From assembly GCA_023253575.1 (NCBI GenBank), contig JALRGB010000606.1:1-10903 (forward strand): 10,903 nt of DNA, in the 5' to 3' direction. Positions 7,659-10,903 of the stretch are shown here, piece after piece. This DNA is from Verrucomicrobiales bacterium. Lineage in GTDB: Bacteria; Verrucomicrobiota; Verrucomicrobiia; Verrucomicrobiales; V1-33. The notes below the pieces were generated by a model. The model did not search any database, was not told the DNA's origin, and saw only the letters and a program-made list of their open reading frames with translations. A program made the position numbers and the translations under genes. The number at the start of each line of letters is the position of its first letter. Positions within the stretch are counted from its first letter, which is position 1.

Positions 7659-7672
7659 GATTTTCGAAAATC
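7659..7672. promoter_or_regulatory. 14-bp perfect palindrome GATTTTCGAAAATC
   Basis: GATTTTCGAAAATC is its own reverse complement with no spacer. It sits in the divergent region between the Fic gene and the repeat-protein gene, 6 bp from the TGTAAAGA inverted repeat and touching repeat cluster B. It could be a separate operator for either gene. I do not recognise the regulator. Confidence 0.35.
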
Positions 7673-7727
7673 GTAGACACCCACTCAAACCCTCAATCAG
7701 CCCCCCGCTTTAGTGGGTGTCCATGAT
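7670..7727. repeat. REP-like repeat cluster B (inverted pair)
   Basis: GACACCCACT at 7676-7685 and AGTGGGTGTC at 7712-7721 are exact reverse complements across 26 nt. The arms extend outward to ATC at both ends (7670-7685 and 7712-7727, 14 of 16 paired). The text after the left arm (CAAACCCTCAA) resembles the CAATTCTCAA of cluster A. It lies between divergent gene starts, so it is not a terminator for either flanking gene. The rest of the 225-bp gap (7728-7807) holds only a TTCCGAA direct repeat. Confidence 0.8.
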
Positions 7728-7807
7728 TTCTAGGCCCACTTTTTGTCACGCCCTTCCGAACCAGTTCCGAAGTCCCGGCGTAATCACTTGGACGGTCTCT
7801 CTGATGT

Positions 7808-9094
7808 ATGAAAACGGCAATTTTAAGGCACGGCTTCTGGGCTGGTGCGGTGATCATCGCGTTTACCCTCGGCTCACGGCGGAGCGGGGTCGCGTCGAGC
7901 CTTGGCACGGCCAGAGAGGCGGTCATTCAGGCCGAGGTGGCGAAACCGGCGCTCACTCCGCCCGGACTCTTGTCGCGCAACAAATCAAGCCGACCTCACT
8001 CACCCGACGGCAGTGCCCTTGAAGGTTTGTTTGGGCGCGTGGTTCCTGTCGGCGGAGATGTGAGTGCTCTGGTCCAGCAGGCCCTGCGTGACCCGAACCC
8101 CATCACCCGTCGTCTGGCTTTTTCCCGATTGCTGGAGTCGCTGACTCCCACGAATGCCGCAGCGGTGCGTGAACAATTGGTCGCTCTCGGGGCGGACCCC
8201 GATCAGTGGCGGGATTTCCACTATAGTTGGGGGGCTCTTGACGGGAAAGCAGCCTTCGCCAGCGCCGCCAACAGTCCGGAGGCCGATCTCGCCGCCACCA
8301 TGACGGGATGGGCCGCCGCCAACCCCAGTGAGGCGCTCGCCCTGCTCGACAACCTACCAGCCGAAATGCTCGGTCAACGCGACGAGTTGGTAGCCAGTGT
8401 CGTCTCCGGACTGTCCCACCACGACCTCGCCACGGCCACTGACTTTGTGGTTGGGCTAGGTCAGCAAGGAAATGCCAAAGCGGGCGAACTGATGGAGACG
8501 GTCTCCGCTGCGACGGTCAGCCAATTGGGACCGGAAGCCGCCTCCCGCTGGGCGGGGTCATTGGCCGACGGGCCCCTGAAAGGCAGCGCCATGGCCAAGG
8601 TGGCAGAAGCCTTTGTGAAGCAGGACCCTGTGGCCGCCGCCCGCTGGACCGAAGGTTTTGCCGACAAGGAGTATGCCAGTAGGACCATCGAACGGGTCGG
8701 AGCCCAATGGGCCGTATCCGATCCGCTCGCCGCCGTAGGCTGGCTGGAAAGCCTGCCCGCCAGTTCCGGGCAGAAGCAGGGCCTGAGCGGAGCGTTCGGC
8801 GACTGGGAGGACCGCGATCCTGTCGCCGCCGGAGACTATCTCTATAGGATGGCTAAATCACCGCAGCGGGATGCCGCCATCAGCGGCTTTGCCACTGGTT
8901 ATGCATGGCAGGATCCCCAGACTGCTATCGCCTGGGCCCAGGACATTGATGCTCCTTCGCTGCGTGAAAGCTCCCTGACGCGTGCCGGACGGGCATTTTA
9001 TCGCAGGGACGTCAATGGAGCCATGGCCTGGCTGGCGGAAAGCGGGCTATCTGAAGAAGCACGCCAGATTGTCCTGTCGTCGGACCGGAGATAA
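7808..9094 (+). CDS. Exported helical-repeat (DPxAAxxW-type) protein of unknown function
   Basis: The product is 428 residues. The N-terminus (MKTAILRHGFWAGAVIIAFT) looks like a signal peptide or anchor, followed by a low-complexity linker to about residue 70. From about 158 to 416 there are roughly eight repeats of 30-34 residues, with boundaries near 158, 190, 223, 257, 291, 321, 353 and 385. Each contains two short helices, and the best copies share a D-P-x-A-A-x-x-W core, for example DPVAAARW (273-280), DPLAAVGWL (305-313) and DPQTAIAWA (369-377). This suggests an alpha-solenoid for protein binding in the periplasm or on the surface. Similar uncharacterised repeat proteins are common in Verrucomicrobiota, to my knowledge. 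No catalytic motif is visible. It is the only plus-strand gene in the window and is flanked by repeat clusters B and C. A weak GGACGG lies about 17 bp before the ATG. Confidence 0.85.
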   Translation: MKTAILRHGFWAGAVIIAFTLGSRRSGVASSLGTAREAVIQAEVAKPALTPPGLLSRNKSSRPHSPDGSALEGLFGRVVPVGGDVSALVQQALRDPNPITRRLAFSRLLESLTPTNAAAVREQLVALGADPDQWRDFHYSWGALDGKAAFASAANSPEADLAATMTGWAAANPSEALALLDNLPAEMLGQRDELVASVVSGLSHHDLATATDFVVGLGQQGNAKAGELMETVSAATVSQLGPEAASRWAGSLADGPLKGSAMAKVAEAFVKQDPVAAARWTEGFADKEYASRTIERVGAQWAVSDPLAAVGWLESLPASSGQKQGLSGAFGDWEDRDPVAAGDYLYRMAKSPQRDAAISGFATGYAWQDPQTAIAWAQDIDAPSLRESSLTRAGRAFYRRDVNGAMAWLAESGLSEEARQIVLSSDRR

Positions 9095-9095
9095 C

Positions 9096-9143
9096 AGTGG
9101 GTGTCTCGCCTTTTGTGTCTCGCCTCTTTCCACTCATTCTCAA
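9096..9143. repeat. REP-like repeat cluster C (degraded copy)
   Basis: AGTGGGTGTC at 9096-9105 starts one base after the stop codon of the repeat-protein gene. Its sequence AGTGGGTGTCTC-NN-CTTTT matches cluster A at 6409. GTGTCTCGCC occurs twice with a 14-bp period (9101-9110 and 9115-9124). CCACTCATTCTCAA at 9130-9143 is a one-base-deleted version of CCACTCAATTCTCAA at 6353-6367, so the inverted partner has decayed. The gap lies between convergent genes, so a structure here could also help end both transcripts, but no clear terminator is seen. Confidence 0.65.
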
Positions 9144-9177
9144 AAAAGCCTCCCTGATGAGAAGCGGAAGGATTGTC

Positions 9178-10903
9178 TTACGGGACCCAGACGCGGAGCC
9201 GGATGTATTCGGGTGTGGTGGCGGAGAATGGGTTAGTCGAGCGCCATGTTTGGGAGATGCTACCGTCTGGGCTTGGCTGTTCACTGACGAGGACGACCCT
9301 GCTGGGGCCGGAATGCCAGACGTTGAGGTTGGTGGTGGTTTCGACCACATGGGCCACGAGCGAGCCGGCGGGTTTGGTGAATGTCAGCGTGAGGAAATCG
9401 GCGGCGGTTCCCTGGGGGCTAAACGACTGCAGGCGGGCGGTCACGGCGCCTGGGCCACTGGCGGGATTGGACTCGCTGGTACCGAGGGCAAATTCGAGGA
9501 AAGCGGTAAAGCCATCGCCGTCGGTATCGGCTGACGGGTCGGGGCCGGTGAATCCGCCGAGGCCGTTTTCGCCGAGGCCTGGACTGCCGCCGGGCTGACG
9601 GCTGAACGTCCAGCTGGACGGCTGGCTGGGGGATGAATTTTCTGCCGGCTGCCGCAGGACCAGACTTGGTCCGGTGCCATCGGCTGCGGCTGGCCATGGG
9701 GCGGCCTCCCGGTAGATGAAGCTGCTGATGGGGACCCGACTCGCGCTCGTGACGACGATTTCCTCTCCAGCATTGTCTAGGCTTCCGTCAAACGGGCCGA
9801 GCACGAGGCCGGGGGCCGACGGGTAGGCGGCTTGAAAGCCGGCGGTGTTTTCGACAACGACCAGCCGAGCCCCGGGGGCGAGGCGGGTGCCATCGGGAAA
9901 GTCATAATCCACGCCGCCGGTGAGACGCACTCCGGTCAGGTCGATGGTAGCGGAACCGATATTGAGGAACTCGATGAATTCCGTCGGGGTATCGCCGACC
10001 GGATGGTACTGGATTTCCGAAATCACGAGGTTTTCCGCGGAGGCGGGCACGGCCCCCACGATGAAGCGGGCTTCATTCAGGGCACTCCATTCGGTGCCGT
10101 TGAGGACCCGAGCTTTGACCAAAGTGGAATCGACCAGAGTCAGCGGCGTGGTGTAGGTGATGGCGGAAGCAGCGACGGCTCCTCCGATGGCGCGAGGGTC
10201 CAATCCATTCAACGTGTAGTGAATGGTACCAGCGGGAGCGGCCACTTTAAGCTGGAAGCCGCGATCGACAGCTCCGCCGTGGCGGGGCGTCTCATCGGTT
10301 GCGTTGAAGAAGACGGGCGCGACGGTGGCTGGGTAAAGTTTATTTTTGGCGGCCTTCAACTGCGACAGCACGGCCGTGCTGCGGTTGTTGAGGGTGCCAT
10401 TGACCACCGAGGTGATGGCCGCCTGCCAATCCGCCACCGTATAATACGGTGGGTGACCCGCGGGCAGGCCGGAGATGGAGTTCGTATTGCCCCAGCGGAC
10501 CGACTCGGCGGTCATGGCTTTTTCGACTTGGGCGGCGCGGCGTTGAAACCGGGCGATGTTTTGTTCCTTGGTCAGCGCCCCGCCATTGAAGAAGTGACGG
10601 TGCGCCCGGTCGGCAAACCGCAGTTTATACTCGGCATTCTTCATCAGGTCCTGATGCATCCACTGCGGGTTGGAAAAATTGAAGCTGTTCTGATTGCTGC
10701 CACTCCACGGCCCGGTCTGGTCAACCACCCAACTCGGGGCTCCTAAGCTGTGCTCGGAGTCGCGAATGAAAAATCGAAACCCCTCTTGCCCGTTGCGGCG
10801 GCGCGATCCCCACCAGTTGTTCGGTTGGTTGTGACCTAGGAAACTCGAAAGCACGGCATCCCCGTCTCCCACGAAAAAAATCACCAGCATTTCATCAATG
10901 AGA
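9178..10903 (-). CDS. CotH-type / chitobiase-like / lamin-tail-domain surface protein (5' end cut off)
   Basis: The frame is open through the window edge (codons LIDE precede the first internal Met at 10890), so this is the C-terminal 574 residues of a larger protein. Counting from that Met: residues 1 to about 188 resemble the end of a CotH kinase-like domain (NNWWGSRRRNGQEGFRFFIRDSEHSL, spanning 24-49). About 190-278 is a chitobiase/hexosaminidase C-terminal-like beta domain with HYTLNGLDPR (224-233). About 284-393 is a lamin-tail domain (ENLVISEIQYHP ... GSLDNAGEEIVV). A D-rich calcium-type loop, DTDGDG (455-460), comes next, then a C-terminal beta region that ends at 570 without a recognisable sorting motif. 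Such multidomain proteins are secreted and common in Verrucomicrobiota and Planctomycetota. The role may be surface or polymer attachment; kinase activity cannot be judged because the N-terminal catalytic part is absent. It converges on the repeat-protein gene across 83 bp. Confidence 0.9.
   Translation of the reverse strand, partial: LIDEMLVIFFVGDGDAVLSSFLGHNQPNNWWGSRRRNGQEGFRFFIRDSEHSLGAPSWVVDQTGPWSGSNQNSFNFSNPQWMHQDLMKNAEYKLRFADRAHRHFFNGGALTKEQNIARFQRRAAQVEKAMTAESVRWGNTNSISGLPAGHPPYYTVADWQAAITSVVNGTLNNRSTAVLSQLKAAKNKLYPATVAPVFFNATDETPRHGGAVDRGFQLKVAAPAGTIHYTLNGLDPRAIGGAVAASAITYTTPLTLVDSTLVKARVLNGTEWSALNEARFIVGAVPASAENLVISEIQYHPVGDTPTEFIEFLNIGSATIDLTGVRLTGGVDYDFPDGTRLAPGARLVVVENTAGFQAAYPSAPGLVLGPFDGSLDNAGEEIVVTSASRVPISSFIYREAAPWPAAADGTGPSLVLRQPAENSSPSQPSSWTFSRQPGGSPGLGENGLGGFTGPDPSADTDGDGFTAFLEFALGTSESNPASGPGAVTARLQSFSPQGTAADFLTLTFTKPAGSLVAHVVETTTNLNVWHSGPSRVVLVSEQPSPDGSISQTWRSTNPFSATTPEYIRLRVWVP

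Noticed and set aside
7670..7727. Integron attC site or rho-independent terminator
   Set aside because: The arms lack the attC core (GTTRRRY/RYYYAAC), no integrase is present, and the hairpin lies between divergent starts with no following T-tract.
9137..9163. Hairpin TTCTCA/TGAGAA as bidirectional terminator between the convergent genes
   Set aside because: Only six base pairs around a 15-nt loop and no adequate T-tract on either strand.

Overview
This window looks like the chromosome of a Verrucomicrobiota bacterium (or a close PVC relative). The assignment is inferred from three gene types together: an alternative complex III (ACIII) respiratory operon, a secreted helical-repeat protein of the 'DPxAAxxW' kind, and a large CotH/lamin-tail surface protein. 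Base composition is GC-rich except in the Fic gene region. Most start codons have no well-placed Shine-Dalgarno sequence. No marker gene fixes the species.

Positions 1-5128 (minus strand) are the first three genes of an act operon, in the order actA (pentaheme cytochrome c), actB (Mo-oxidoreductase-like plus ferredoxin-like iron-sulfur subunit) and actC (NrfD-like membrane quinol-oxidising subunit, cut off by the window edge). ACIII replaces cytochrome bc1: ActC oxidises quinol at the membrane, and the electrons go through ActB and ActA hemes toward a periplasmic cytochrome and an oxidase. A perfect TGTGA-N6-TCACA palindrome sits about 60 bp upstream of actA and is a good candidate CRP/FNR-family operator.

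Positions 5423-6247 (minus) encode a secreted PLC-like/glycerophosphodiesterase-like protein. Positions 6509-7582 (minus) encode a Fic AMP-transferase with an N-terminal inhibitory helix and a C-terminal winged helix. Its upstream region has three TGTAAAGA boxes spaced about two helical turns apart, so autoregulation is plausible.

Positions 7808-9094 (plus) encode an exported protein made mostly of about eight helical repeats. Positions 9178-10903 (minus) hold the C-terminal part of a CotH / chitobiase-like / lamin-tail-domain protein whose start lies beyond the window.

The intergenic gaps on both sides of the Fic gene, and the gap after the repeat-protein gene, carry copies of one dispersed repeat built on GACACCCACT and its complement AGTGGGTGTC, usually as an inverted pair. 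This REP-like family, the Fic operator array and the actA operator are the signals not explained by the coding genes. No RNA gene, CRISPR array or transposase was found, and no gap between genes exceeds 300 bases.
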